Below are positions 16,816-25,870 of a stretch of DNA of 64,000 nucleotides, in pieces. The stretch lies in assembly GCA_964572965.1 (NCBI GenBank), contig CAZNHL010000009.1, positions 16,792 through 80,791 on the forward strand, given 5' to 3'. The position numbers and the translations under genes were made by a program. This DNA comes from CAZNHL01 sp964572965. Lineage in GTDB: Bacteria; Bacteroidota; Bacteroidia; Cytophagales; UBA9547. The first letter of the stretch is position 1. Every line of letters begins with the position of its first letter. Under the pieces are notes generated by a model that was given only the letters and a program-made list of their open reading frames with translations, was not told the origin of the DNA and did not search any database.

Positions 16816-19081
16816 TATTCTGCTAAGTGAAAACAAAACAATGGCCTGTGGCGGCAGTGATGATGACTGGTGGGGGAATGATCCATATATATTTTTAAGT
16901 AGTTTTGTTGCAGACACTACTTATATCCGCTATTTTGATGCTGCTCCTCACTGTGATGAATGTTCGGATCTCTTGCACAATGCCATCGTCAACGAATGGG
17001 CTGCGCAATTTCCCAAAGCCGAATGGACAGATATTGAAACAGCGCTTTTTGGTTTAAGTAAACAGGATTTGCAAAGTTTAAGCCAAGGCACAAATCCTGT
17101 TTCTGGCAACGGCTTCCTCGCTTTTCTTATCCAGAATCAACAGACAGAAGTTATTGCCTATTTAAACTTCATTGCAGACGAAAATGCACTGACAGTAAAA
17201 GAATACAACTATTGGGAAGAAGAAATAGCTAAAAACAAAACGACAGCATCAGCACTTCTTGCGATAGCAAAGGAAAAAGCTACAACACTTAGCCACAATC
17301 CTTTTCTTCAGCAAAAATATGTTTATCAGGTTGTAAGGCTTTTGTTTTACAATGAACAATACCCTGAAGTAGTCAGTTACTTCGAAGACAATATAAAAGC
17401 ATCTACACCACCTTCCCTTACCTATTACAGATCTCTTGGCTATAAAGCCGGGGCTATCAGAAAAAACGGAGACTTGGTACAAGCCAAATACCTTTTCGCG
17501 ACCATCTTTGATAAAAGTCCTGCCCTAAGACACATGGCTTACAAAAACTTCAAATACATTTATCTTGAAGAAAATGACTGGCCCCAATGCCTTGCTTATG
17601 CAAAAAACAACTCTGAACGCTCTTCTTTATGGATCGTCAAAAATGTGTATGAAGATGTAGTAGACGTACGGGCATTACAAGAACTATATACCAATGATCC
17701 TGCATCCGGTCGACTGGAAATTGCTTTACTGAAACAGCTTAACAATTTCCATAACAGCAATTACATAGCAGGTCTGAAAGCTACTGCCGAGCTCGATTCA
17801 ACACTGCTGATAAAAAATCCATACATCTATAATGAAAGTGGTATTGATAAATCGACCATCAAAGAAGATGGCTGGTTTACACGTTTATGGCGTTCTGTCA
17901 GTAATTTTTTCAGAAAGCTCTTTGGGAAAGCACCATTGAGAGAAAATCATGAAGGCGTGGACAAAGAGCCTGAAGTAACTTACAGGCAACATGCTTTTAA
18001 AGAAGAATGGCTGGGTGAAATCATTTCACTGCTGGAAAAAATCAACAACGAAAAGAAAACTAAAAACCCGGAACTATACAAACTTGCACTTGGCTATACT
18101 TATATAGCCGATGGCGAATTTGATAAAGGTGAAAAAGAACTGAAAACAATTGCCGGAAGCACCAACAGCGACATGAAAGAGCTTGCAGAATACCTAACTC
18201 AATGGAGTACTCTTCTGAAAGCAGAAAAGATCAGTGATGAACTGGAGGAAAACCTGATTACTTATCTACAGGCAAATCCAAAACTTGATTCTCAGAGAAA
18301 GAACGAACTGGTGAAGGAGCTTGGCAGAAGATACCTGATAGAAAAACAATATGACAAAGCTTACCTGATATTCAATGGCTTTGGTCACAGACAGATTGAT
18401 AATTACTATACATTAAGCATACTTGATGGTTTGCTGGAAAAGGTTGAAAAAGGCCAGAACAGTAAATTCAATGTACATTTCGGAACAATAAGAAAAGAAG
18501 ATATCCTGAGAAACTATGCCTATAAGTTAGCTTTGATGGGGCGCTTTGAAGAGGCTTCCTCCAAGCAAAACAGCAACCTTGCTTTTGAGGAAGATGATGC
18601 GATTGTGACTTACAAGGATCTTTCAGCACTATTGAAAAAAAGGAATGAGGAAAGCTATGCCAAACTGGCAAATTATCTTTCGACATCTTCTAGCTGGCCT
18701 TACAACCAAACTCCTTCTTACAATTACTATCCTTATTTCTATTATGAAAGAACCTGCGAATATCCTTTTAATGTAAGCGGCATGGCTGAAACCATTGTCA
18801 ACAGGGCTAACCTGTACATAAAACAAAAATACAGTACAGAATTGGCCGAAAGCTATTATAGAAAAGCATTTGAGCTCTCTAAAAATGACGAACGCAAAGC
18901 GGAAATCCTGTTTATGGCACAAACCGTAGCAATCAAAGATAAATATGCTTTCAAAGATGGAAAGACAGTAGACAAAGGCTATTACTATGCTGAAATGGAG
19001 AAGTTTAAGAACACTAAATTCTATCAGGAGGCATACAACTCATGTTCATTCCTGCAATACGGTAAAATTTTCTATTATTAA
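16778..19081 (+). CDS. Large exported repeat protein, partner of the upstream lipoprotein
   Basis: 767 aa. A weak signal peptide (MKKFLVLLTLLGNILL) is followed by MACGGSDDDWWGNDPYIFLSSF. Helical repeat sequence like TPR/HAT runs through the rest, e.g. LTYYRSLGYKAGAIRKNGDLVQAKYLFATIF, KLALGYTYIADGEFDKGEKELKTI and AESYYRKAFELSKNDERKAEILFMA. A short basic amphipathic segment (WFTRLWRSVSNFFRKLFGKA, about 367-386) might touch the membrane. I know of similar adjacent gene pairs in Bacteroidota only as uncharacterised proteins. Overlap with the upstream gene points to a shared function. Confidence 0.6.
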   Translation: MKKFLVLLTLLGNILLSENKTMACGGSDDDWWGNDPYIFLSSFVADTTYIRYFDAAPHCDECSDLLHNAIVNEWAAQFPKAEWTDIETALFGLSKQDLQSLSQGTNPVSGNGFLAFLIQNQQTEVIAYLNFIADENALTVKEYNYWEEEIAKNKTTASALLAIAKEKATTLSHNPFLQQKYVYQVVRLLFYNEQYPEVVSYFEDNIKASTPPSLTYYRSLGYKAGAIRKNGDLVQAKYLFATIFDKSPALRHMAYKNFKYIYLEENDWPQCLAYAKNNSERSSLWIVKNVYEDVVDVRALQELYTNDPASGRLEIALLKQLNNFHNSNYIAGLKATAELDSTLLIKNPYIYNESGIDKSTIKEDGWFTRLWRSVSNFFRKLFGKAPLRENHEGVDKEPEVTYRQHAFKEEWLGEIISLLEKINNEKKTKNPELYKLALGYTYIADGEFDKGEKELKTIAGSTNSDMKELAEYLTQWSTLLKAEKISDELEENLITYLQANPKLDSQRKNELVKELGRRYLIEKQYDKAYLIFNGFGHRQIDNYYTLSILDGLLEKVEKGQNSKFNVHFGTIRKEDILRNYAYKLALMGRFEEASSKQNSNLAFEEDDAIVTYKDLSALLKKRNEESYAKLANYLSTSSSWPYNQTPSYNYYPYFYYERTCEYPFNVSGMAETIVNRANLYIKQKYSTELAESYYRKAFELSKNDERKAEILFMAQTVAIKDKYAFKDGKTVDKGYYYAEMEKFKNTKFYQEAYNSCSFLQYGKIFYY

Positions 19082-19090
19082 TAGAAATAG

Positions 19091-19127
19091 TTCAACCTGT
19101 AAGGTTTTAAAAATCTTACAGGTTGAA
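19091..19127. repeat. Perfect inverted repeat
   Basis: TTCAACCTGTAAG pairs with CTTACAGGTTGAA around an 11-base A/T spacer. It lies between two convergent genes, so it may serve as a bidirectional terminator. It shares its core with the degenerate repeats near 2368-2420. Confidence 0.8.
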
Positions 19128-19167
19128 AATAGCCGAACTACACTTAAGGTTTTCTTTTTTATGGTAA

Positions 19168-19686
19168 TTAGCGATTCATAAAATACTCTCTGAAAATAGC
19201 CATTTCCTGGAGTTCAATTTCTACATACTTCTCAAAGATTTTATCTCCTACCTGTGTTCTCAAGGCTGAAATACCTACATCAATTAGTCTTAGGCCATGT
19301 TCAGTCAGGAGAATATTGTCAAAGGCCAAACCGCCAATATCAGAAGGTCGTTTTAAATCGCGATGGACAAAACCGGCCTTATGTAACTCTTTAAGCTCGT
19401 CCTCAAAAACGTCTAGCCAGAGAGCTCTTACTTCTAATTCATAAGCCCTGAAATCCATCGGTTTTATGCGCTCCATTACAAGCATCTCTGCCTGTATGTC
19501 TTCATTATAGTCCAAGCGAATAAAAGTTACAACTAATTGATTAACTGTATTCGCAAACTTCATTTTATCCGCTTCTGATCCTATTTCAGAGCGAGTATCA
19601 TCAGTAAAAAGCTTAGCCACTTCTTGGTCAGACAATACAATGACAGTATTGTTCGCTCCGGCAGAAAGTTTACGAGGATATTTCAT
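19168..19686 (-). CDS. Miniature protein-kinase-like protein
   Basis: 172 aa. Kinase landmarks in order: a loop SAGANNTVI (8-16), VAKLF with Lys25 at the ATP-lysine position, a hinge-like LVMERI (69-74), the catalytic loop HRDLK (108-112), a downstream Asn in FDNILL (Asn124) and DVG in place of DFG (136-138). The sequence stops about 35 residues after DVG, so there is no APE motif and no large C-lobe. About ten extra residues separate HRDLK from the Asn. It may be an active minimal ATP-dependent kinase for a small molecule or protein, or a relic. It stands alone, convergent with the 767-aa repeat gene. Confidence 0.6.
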   Translation of the reverse strand: MKYPRKLSAGANNTVIVLSDQEVAKLFTDDTRSEIGSEADKMKFANTVNQLVVTFIRLDYNEDIQAEMLVMERIKPMDFRAYELEVRALWLDVFEDELKELHKAGFVHRDLKRPSDIGGLAFDNILLTEHGLRLIDVGISALRTQVGDKIFEKYVEIELQEMAIFREYFMNR

Positions 19687-19808
19687 GTTTATTAAAATCG
19701 AGTATCGAATAAAATTACAAAATCTATTGTAGTTATAAATAAATTTCTCTGGCTCTGACGAAACCTAAATGCCAGGGTCTCATTTTTCCGTTTTTCACTA
19801 AAAAAACT

Positions 19809-19816
19809 TACTTTTG
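19809..19816 (+). promoter_or_regulatory. Bacteroidota-type -7 box upstream of glyS
   Basis: TACTTTTG matches TAnnTTTG and lies 30 bases before the preferred glyS start codon. Confidence 0.5.
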
Positions 19817-19845
19817 TGGTTTAAGTAAAATTGGAAGCATTCTCA

Positions 19846-21324
19846 ATGGAAACCCAGGAAAAAACCCAAACAGACAATATCCTTAAAAAGGTAATTTCAC
19901 ATGCCAAAGAATATGGCTTTGTTTTCCCTTCTTCTGAAATATATGACGGCTTGCAGGCTGTATATGACTATGGTCAATACGGTGTGGAGTTGAAAAATAA
20001 TATTAAAACGGCTTGGTGGAAAACCATGACGATGGTTCATGATAACATTGTCGGAATTGATGCGGCAATTTTCATGCACCCGCTTACATGGAAAGCTTCA
20101 GGCCACGTGGATGGTTTCAGCGATCCGATGATCGATAACAAAGACAGCAAAAAGCGCTACCGTGCCGATGTACTGGTAGAAGACCGTGCTGCCGAATATG
20201 AAAAAGCCGGTGATGCTGCTAAAGCTGATGCTTTGGTAAAGAAACTGGCTCGTTTGCTAGAAGCAAATGACCTTGACGGTGTGCGTGACCTGATCACAAA
20301 TGAAGGTATTAAATGCCCTGTATCAGGTACAAGCAACTGGACGGACGTTCGCCAGTTCAACCTGATGTTCTCTACGCAGGTTGGTGCTGTAGCTGAAGAT
20401 TCTTCATTGATCTACCTTCGTCCGGAAACGGCTCAGGGTATTTTCGTAAACTTCCTGAACGTACAGAAATCAGGCCGTATGAAGGTTCCTTTCGGTATTG
20501 CTCAGATCGGTAAAGCTTTCCGTAACGAGATTGTTGCCCGCCAGTTTATCTTCCGTATGCGTGAGTTCGAACAAATGGAAATGCAATTCTTCGTTCGTCC
20601 GGGTTCTGAAATGGAATGGTACAAGCACTGGAAAGAAACCCGCATGAAATTCCACGTAGCAATGGGCTTACCTGCTGCAAGTTTGAAATTCCATGACCAC
20701 GAAAAGCTGGCACATTATGCCAATGCTGCTGTGGATATTGAATACACATTCCCATTCGGTACTAAAGAGATTGAAGGTATCCACTCCCGTACTGACTTCG
20801 ATCTGAAAAACCATACTGAACTTTCTGGTAAGAAGATGCAGTATTTCGATGCTGAAATCAACCAGAACTATATTCCTTATGTAGTGGAAACGTCTGTTGG
20901 TGCTGACCGCCTATTCCTTGCGCATTTGTGCAATGCTTATACTGAAGAAGTAACAGGTGAAGGAGAAAACCAGAAAGAACGTACTTTGTTGAAATTGCAC
21001 CCTGCTTTGGCTCCGGTAAAAGCAGCAATTTTCCCATTGACGAAAAAAGATGGTTTGCCTGATGTAGCAAAAGAAATCTTCGAAGATCTGAAGTTTGACT
21101 TCAATGTGATCTATGAAGAAAAAGATACTGTCGGTAAGCGTTATACTCGCCAGGATTTGATTGGTACACCGTTCTGTGTGGTAATTGACTACCAGACTCT
21201 GGAAGACAAAACAGTTACAATCCGCCACCGTGATACTACAGAGCAAGAGCGTGTAGCCATTGCTGACCTGAAAGGCATTATCGGCCAGGCGGTATCTATG
21301 AAGAGAATCTTCGAAAAAATATAA
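19846..21324 (+). CDS. glyS: Glycyl-tRNA synthetase, single-subunit alpha2 type
   Basis: 492 aa from the ATG giving METQEKTQTDN; a TTG 15 bases upstream is a weaker start. This is a class II synthetase that charges tRNA-Gly. Seen: KEYGFVFPSSEIYDGLQAVYDYG at the N-terminus, TSNWTDVRQFNLMF, RPETAQGIFVNF, the motif 2 region GKAFRNEIVARQFIFRMREFEQMEMQFF and a C-terminal anticodon-binding domain (ending with IIGQAVSMKRIFEKI). The homodimeric type, also found in archaea and eukaryotes, fits the length. It is monocistronic with its own promoter box and terminator. Confidence 0.95.
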   Translation: METQEKTQTDNILKKVISHAKEYGFVFPSSEIYDGLQAVYDYGQYGVELKNNIKTAWWKTMTMVHDNIVGIDAAIFMHPLTWKASGHVDGFSDPMIDNKDSKKRYRADVLVEDRAAEYEKAGDAAKADALVKKLARLLEANDLDGVRDLITNEGIKCPVSGTSNWTDVRQFNLMFSTQVGAVAEDSSLIYLRPETAQGIFVNFLNVQKSGRMKVPFGIAQIGKAFRNEIVARQFIFRMREFEQMEMQFFVRPGSEMEWYKHWKETRMKFHVAMGLPAASLKFHDHEKLAHYANAAVDIEYTFPFGTKEIEGIHSRTDFDLKNHTELSGKKMQYFDAEINQNYIPYVVETSVGADRLFLAHLCNAYTEEVTGEGENQKERTLLKLHPALAPVKAAIFPLTKKDGLPDVAKEIFEDLKFDFNVIYEEKDTVGKRYTRQDLIGTPFCVVIDYQTLEDKTVTIRHRDTTEQERVAIADLKGIIGQAVSMKRIFEKI

Positions 21325-21340
21325 GTTTTAGAATACACAG

Positions 21341-21369
21341 AAAAGGCCGCCTTATTGACGGCCTTTTTT
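21341..21369 (+). terminator. Intrinsic terminator of glyS
   Basis: AAGGCCG and CGGCCTT form a stem around a 9-base loop, followed by TTTT. It starts 16 bases after the glyS stop. Confidence 0.85.
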
Positions 21370-21444
21370 GTTCAATAACCACAGAGAACACAGAAAGTAA
21401 AGCATATTATTGAGTTAAAGCTTCTGTGGTTAAATAATTACTGG

Positions 21445-22692
21445 ATGAGAAAACATTCCTTTTTTTATTTGACAGCTCTTTTCTGCGGACTACTTTTTCT
21501 TTGTTCGTGTGAGGAAAACAATCCGGTCATCAGGAAAATACGTAAACCCAAAGCTGCCAATGACCCTATACAGGTTCCCTGCATAGAATCGCTGATTCCG
21601 GGTGCAGACCAAATGGAACTTACTGCCAGAGGAATTGATGCAGTAACTAAATCAGCAAAAATAGACAGCATTTTTAAGGTAAAAGCAGCCCGTTCCCATT
21701 TTAACGGAGCGGCATTGGTTGTCCAGAAAGGTGTTGTACTTTACAGGAAAAGCTTCGGTATCAGATGCAAAGAAGGCCGCAAATCAGACAGCCTTACGAT
21801 TGATGCAAAATTTCAACTGGCCTCGCTTTCCAAAACATTTACAGCAATTGCCACACTCAAGCTTATTCAGGAAGAAAAAATAAGCCTTAACGATACACTA
21901 CAGAAATTCTTTCCGGAACTTCCTTATCCTGATATTACCGTACAAATGTTGCTGAGCCACCGCAGCGGATTACCTTATTATGCCTACGCTTTTGAAGACA
22001 GCGCCAGAAGGGTGAAGTATAATCCCAACAACGCCGAAATTATTAACTGGCTGGTGAGCTCACACCCAGCCCGCTATAATTATCCGAACCGCGGCTTCTC
22101 CTACAACAATACCAATTACATGCTGCTTGCCAGTATTATTGAGCAGGTCAGCGGCATGACTTACGATGCCTACATACGCCGGGAAATATGTGAACCACTG
22201 GGCATGAGGGACACCTGGGTTATTACTACACCAAACGACTCCATCAATATCAACAGAACCTGCGGCCATGAGCGTTGGGGTAAAGTACCTTTCGACTATT
22301 TCGACAATGTAGTTGGCGACAAAGGGGTTTATTCTACCGTGGACGATCTATACAAGTGGTACCTGGCTCTTAATTCTAATTGCCTGCTCAATTACGAAAT
22401 GCTGCAAAAAGCATTCACACCTTACAGCAATGAGCATTACGGATTAAAGAATTACGGACTTGGCTTCCGGATGATACTTGACAAAAAAACTAAAAAACCC
22501 AAATACATTTATCACAACGGCTGGTGGAAAGGCTATAATTCACTATTCTGGTTTATTCCAGAAACACAAACAGTCATTATCATTCTCGGCAACGTGCGTA
22601 ACCGAGTCGTTTACGATATCAAAAGCATTGTAAAAGTGCTGGAAAACGGCATGGAAGCAAGTGAAGATATGGAGGATGAGTTATCATACTAG
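21445..22692 (+). CDS. Serine hydrolase lipoprotein, class C beta-lactamase fold
   Basis: 415 aa. A lipoprotein signal (LTALFCGLLFLCSC, lipid Cys22) precedes a penicillin-binding/beta-lactamase domain. The catalytic triad motifs are all present: SLSK (Ser127 to Lys130), YNN (Tyr220, Asn222) and HNG (about 363-365). Proteins of this group are carboxypeptidases, esterases or peptidases acting on cell-wall or D-amino-acid substrates. Membrane attachment to the periplasmic face is likely. Its stop overlaps by 4 bases that of a convergent KilA-N gene, so it shares no terminator with it. Confidence 0.88.
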   Translation: MRKHSFFYLTALFCGLLFLCSCEENNPVIRKIRKPKAANDPIQVPCIESLIPGADQMELTARGIDAVTKSAKIDSIFKVKAARSHFNGAALVVQKGVVLYRKSFGIRCKEGRKSDSLTIDAKFQLASLSKTFTAIATLKLIQEEKISLNDTLQKFFPELPYPDITVQMLLSHRSGLPYYAYAFEDSARRVKYNPNNAEIINWLVSSHPARYNYPNRGFSYNNTNYMLLASIIEQVSGMTYDAYIRREICEPLGMRDTWVITTPNDSININRTCGHERWGKVPFDYFDNVVGDKGVYSTVDDLYKWYLALNSNCLLNYEMLQKAFTPYSNEHYGLKNYGLGFRMILDKKTKKPKYIYHNGWWKGYNSLFWFIPETQTVIIILGNVRNRVVYDIKSIVKVLENGMEASEDMEDELSY

Positions 22693-23534
22693 GACTGTGA
22701 TTCTGTTGATTTATTTAACTTCTTTATTCCATTGTTCTCAACCAAAGATTTCATTTGAGATATAGCAACCCTGTTTAGTTGAACAAGTCTCTCTCCTTGC
22801 GAAAGGTTCTGTTGAATTAATAATGCATTGATGCTTTCCATATTGCTTAATACGACCAATTGCTCAAGAGTAGCGTCATCTCTCAGGTTTCCTTTTGCAT
22901 CAGAATTGTTGTCTCGCCATTCTTTAGCTGTTAGTCCAAATAAAGCTACATTAAATAAATCTGCTTCGTTGGCATAAATTAACATTATCTGTTTATTGGT
23001 AATCTCCTTAGGAATCAGGTTTTCTTTAATTGCATCTGTATGTATTCGATAATTAATCTTTGAAATCATTCTATGAAGATTCCATTCAAGTTGATTGCGA
23101 CTACTTTCTTCTTCCTTAAGGCGCTGGAATTCTTTAATAATATACAGCTTGAACTCTATTGAAATCCAGGAAGCAAACTCGAAAGCAATATCTTTATGAG
23201 CAAAAGTTCCACCATATCGTCCTGACTTAGAAATAATACCAACAGCATTAGTAGTCTCAATCCATTTTTTCGGAGTCATTGTAAAACTATTGAGCCCTGC
23301 TTGTTTTCTAAACCCGTCGAATTCGACGGGTTTAAAATCTGGATTATTTAATTGCTCCCAAAAACCTAGCAATTCAATTGTATTTCTATTCCTTAGCCAG
23401 TTCTTAATAATATCATCTGTATGATCAGAATCTTTATGTCTCGCAATATCAGTCAAGGAAATATAATCCGAGTGATCTGCTTCAAAAATGCTGATCTCTG
23501 TACCTTTTACACTAATTGTCTTATTCTTCGCCAT
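22689..23534 (-). CDS. KilA-N domain protein
   Basis: 281 aa if begun at MAKNKTISVKG; an upstream Met would add ten poorly fitting residues. The N-terminal 110 aa match KilA-N, a DNA-binding domain common in phages and their remnants: ISLTDIARHKD, IIKNWLRNRNTIELLGFWEQLNN and GRYGGTFAHKDIAFEFASWISIEFKLYIIKEFQRL. The C-terminal half has ANEADLFNVALFGLTAKEWRD, as in the chromosomal 'KilA-N domain' family thought to be phage-derived accessory regulators. There are no phage genes nearby, so it is probably a stand-alone accessory gene. Confidence 0.85.
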   Translation of the reverse strand: MAKNKTISVKGTEISIFEADHSDYISLTDIARHKDSDHTDDIIKNWLRNRNTIELLGFWEQLNNPDFKPVEFDGFRKQAGLNSFTMTPKKWIETTNAVGIISKSGRYGGTFAHKDIAFEFASWISIEFKLYIIKEFQRLKEEESSRNQLEWNLHRMISKINYRIHTDAIKENLIPKEITNKQIMLIYANEADLFNVALFGLTAKEWRDNNSDAKGNLRDDATLEQLVVLSNMESINALLIQQNLSQGERLVQLNRVAISQMKSLVENNGIKKLNKSTESQS

Positions 23535-23674
23535 AATTAAAAAATGCGTCATAAATAAAGACATGAATTTAAGAAAAGTACTCGTGGCTATTGGTTAAAA
23601 TAGATCTCAAAAGTTACACATGTCAGCCTAAACTATAATTTGCATAATCATAGCAATCACACAAATCAAAAGAA

Positions 23675-24937
23675 TCACAGTACTGACAATGTTATCTTAT
23701 GCCATCCACCCTCATACACATAACTCAACTGTAAATCATCATTCTCACAAATCTGTTTCACAATAGCCAGTCCTAGTCCAAGTGATTCAGAAGCCTGATT
23801 TTCTTTTTTAAACCTTTCAAAAAACTGCTTCGGATCTGCTGTTGGCTCCTTACCCGAATTATGGACAGCAAAACTATTTCTGGTTATTTGCACGTGTAAA
23901 CGTCCACCGTTAAAATTGTGCCTTATAGCATTGCTGAAAAGATTGTTGACCAGAATTTCTGTCAGTCCGGGATTCATTTTTACCAGAAAATCCTCTTCGA
24001 TGTTTACTGATACTTCAATGGTTTTATGCTGGAGCATATCTTCATATTCTTCCAGTTTGCGAATTGCCAATGCTGTAAATGAGATTTCCAGCTTATGGTT
24101 AAACTGGCGGTTTTCTATTTTTGATAACAAAGACAATGCCTGATACATTTTGGAAATACGCCCTGAAGCCTCATAAATTTCCTGTATCCGGTACATCTGC
24201 TGCTCAGAAAAACCTTCTGACTGGATCAACTCCTCTACTCTGCCATTAATAAGCGCTAGCGGTGTCTGTATTTCATGAGCGGCATTTTCGGTAAATTCTT
24301 TCAAACCCCGATAATCGCGACGCATCTTTCGGGTCATCTTTTTGAGTTCCGTATTCAGCTCCTCAAATTCCTGAATATTATTTCCATTAAACTTAAGTTC
24401 ATGCGTATCTGAAAGGTGGAATTCTTTGATACTTTTCAAAGTCCTGTAAAAAGGTTTCCAGAGATCGCGGGATATTTTTTCCTGTAAGAAAAACATAACG
24501 ATAAGTGCTGTACCGAACAGGGCGACCATTGTCATAGTAATACCTGCAACAAGTTTGTCCGATTCCAGAATCGATTTCCTGATCCTCACTTTATAGATAC
24601 CCGAACCTCTTTTTACATTGAACCCGATTTGCCTGAAACGAACTTCCTGACCCGAATATTTATTCAGCATAACAGTGTCTTTAAATTCGGTCAATCCCGG
24701 AACAAAGACAGAAGACCTCTGCAGACTGACCTTATCCTCCACAAAATTATAGCTATTGTTCCAGTTGTTGTGTCTGGCAAAAAAACGTTCAAAGTCCATC
24801 CGCTCCATTTGAAGGCGGTCATCCACTTCACTATGGATAAGTTTATTTGTAACAAAATAGAAAGCTGCACCAATAATTATATAAGTAAGCAGCGAGAAAA
24901 AAAGATAAAACAAACTGGTGCGCGTAATCAGCTTCAT
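23675..24937 (-). CDS. Sensor histidine kinase
   Basis: 420 aa. Membrane segments at about 8-30 and 131-151 flank a 100-aa extracytoplasmic sensor region. The phospho-acceptor is His221 in NAAHEIQTP. The N box (NLFSNAIRHN) and G2 box (SLGLGLAIVKQ) follow, while the G1 (DxGxG) block is poorly conserved (VHNSGKEP). The start overlaps the response-regulator stop by 4 bases, so the two are cotranscribed. Because the pair is divergent from an RND efflux operon, it probably senses envelope or toxic stress and controls that pump. Confidence 0.92.
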   Translation of the reverse strand: MKLITRTSLFYLFFSLLTYIIIGAAFYFVTNKLIHSEVDDRLQMERMDFERFFARHNNWNNSYNFVEDKVSLQRSSVFVPGLTEFKDTVMLNKYSGQEVRFRQIGFNVKRGSGIYKVRIRKSILESDKLVAGITMTMVALFGTALIVMFFLQEKISRDLWKPFYRTLKSIKEFHLSDTHELKFNGNNIQEFEELNTELKKMTRKMRRDYRGLKEFTENAAHEIQTPLALINGRVEELIQSEGFSEQQMYRIQEIYEASGRISKMYQALSLLSKIENRQFNHKLEISFTALAIRKLEEYEDMLQHKTIEVSVNIEEDFLVKMNPGLTEILVNNLFSNAIRHNFNGGRLHVQITRNSFAVHNSGKEPTADPKQFFERFKKENQASESLGLGLAIVKQICENDDLQLSYVYEGGWHKITLSVL

Positions 24938-25611
24938 TCCTTTCCGAATTTATAGCCGATCCCATAAATAGAATGCAGGTAATCTACAGCCCCTTTTTCA
25001 ACCAATTTCCTCCGCAGGTTTTTGATGTGCGAATAAACAATATCCAGCGAATCGGCCGAGTCTGCCTGATCACCCCAGAGGTGCTCCGCAATAGCTACCT
25101 TTGTTAGTGCCACATTCACATTTGACAAAAAATATAATAGTAAGTCGTACTCTTTTTTAGATAAGGCCGTTTCATGGTCGTGTACAAATACTTTTCTGGA
25201 AAGCAAGCTCACCGTGAGTTCATTATAAACAATGTCATTACTTCCACCAAAGTTTCGCCTGCGCATCAAAGATTTTACACGCGCATTAAGTTCCGATAAA
25301 TGAAAAGGTTTAGTCAGATAGTCGTCAGAACCAATCTCCAACCCACGGATTTTATCATCAAGTGAATTACGGGCAGAAATGATAATAACCCCCGTAGCCG
25401 GTGTGATTTTCTTCAACGCTTCTACAATACCAAAGCCGGTACCATCGGGCAGATTAATATCTACAATGAGGCAATCATAAGTATAAAGGTTGATTTTCTC
25501 CAAAGCCATTTCATAGCCGTCTGACGTTTCGCAGATAAATCCCTCTTTGGAAAGATAAGACGATATACTCTCCGAAAGCCCCCTCTCGTCTTCTACAACC
25601 AACAGTTTCAT
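24934..25611 (-). CDS. OmpR/PhoB-family response regulator
   Basis: 225 aa. The receiver has Asp8/Glu7 in LVVEDE, the phosphorylation site Asp51 in IVDINLPDG and Lys101 in YLTKPF. The winged-helix output domain (about 130-224) ends SIYGIGYKFGK, typical of the OmpR class. It is the first gene of the operon with the histidine kinase. It faces the tolC operon across about 260 bases that hold a direct repeat suited to dimer binding. Confidence 0.94.
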   Translation of the reverse strand: MKLLVVEDERGLSESISSYLSKEGFICETSDGYEMALEKINLYTYDCLIVDINLPDGTGFGIVEALKKITPATGVIIISARNSLDDKIRGLEIGSDDYLTKPFHLSELNARVKSLMRRRNFGGSNDIVYNELTVSLLSRKVFVHDHETALSKKEYDLLLYFLSNVNVALTKVAIAEHLWGDQADSADSLDIVYSHIKNLRRKLVEKGAVDYLHSIYGIGYKFGKE

Positions 25612-25781
25612 ATGTTAAAATTTAACTGATTTACAGAGAACTTAACTTGGTGTAGGTATGAGGATGTTTTTCCTTTTTCGTCCAACAAATTTGCGGAGCG
25701 AAAGGCCTATAAGCCTTAGAATAGCAATTATCCCTAACTCACGATAAATTATTTCTCTTCAAAAACTCTGCAACAGGGGTC

Positions 25782-25800
25782 TTTCCAGAATTTTTCCAGA
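25782..25800 (+). promoter_or_regulatory. Direct repeat, probable response-regulator operator
   Basis: TTTCCAGA occurs at 25782-25789 and 25793-25800, an 11-bp period. This is the usual spacing for tandem OmpR-family binding. It lies about 70-90 bases before tolC, between the divergent regulator and pump operons. Confidence 0.5.
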
Positions 25801-25870
25801 TTCGATTCTTAATCTTGTATAAATCTATGGATTTTATAGGAAATATAAAAGCCCATGAAAATTGAAAGAG

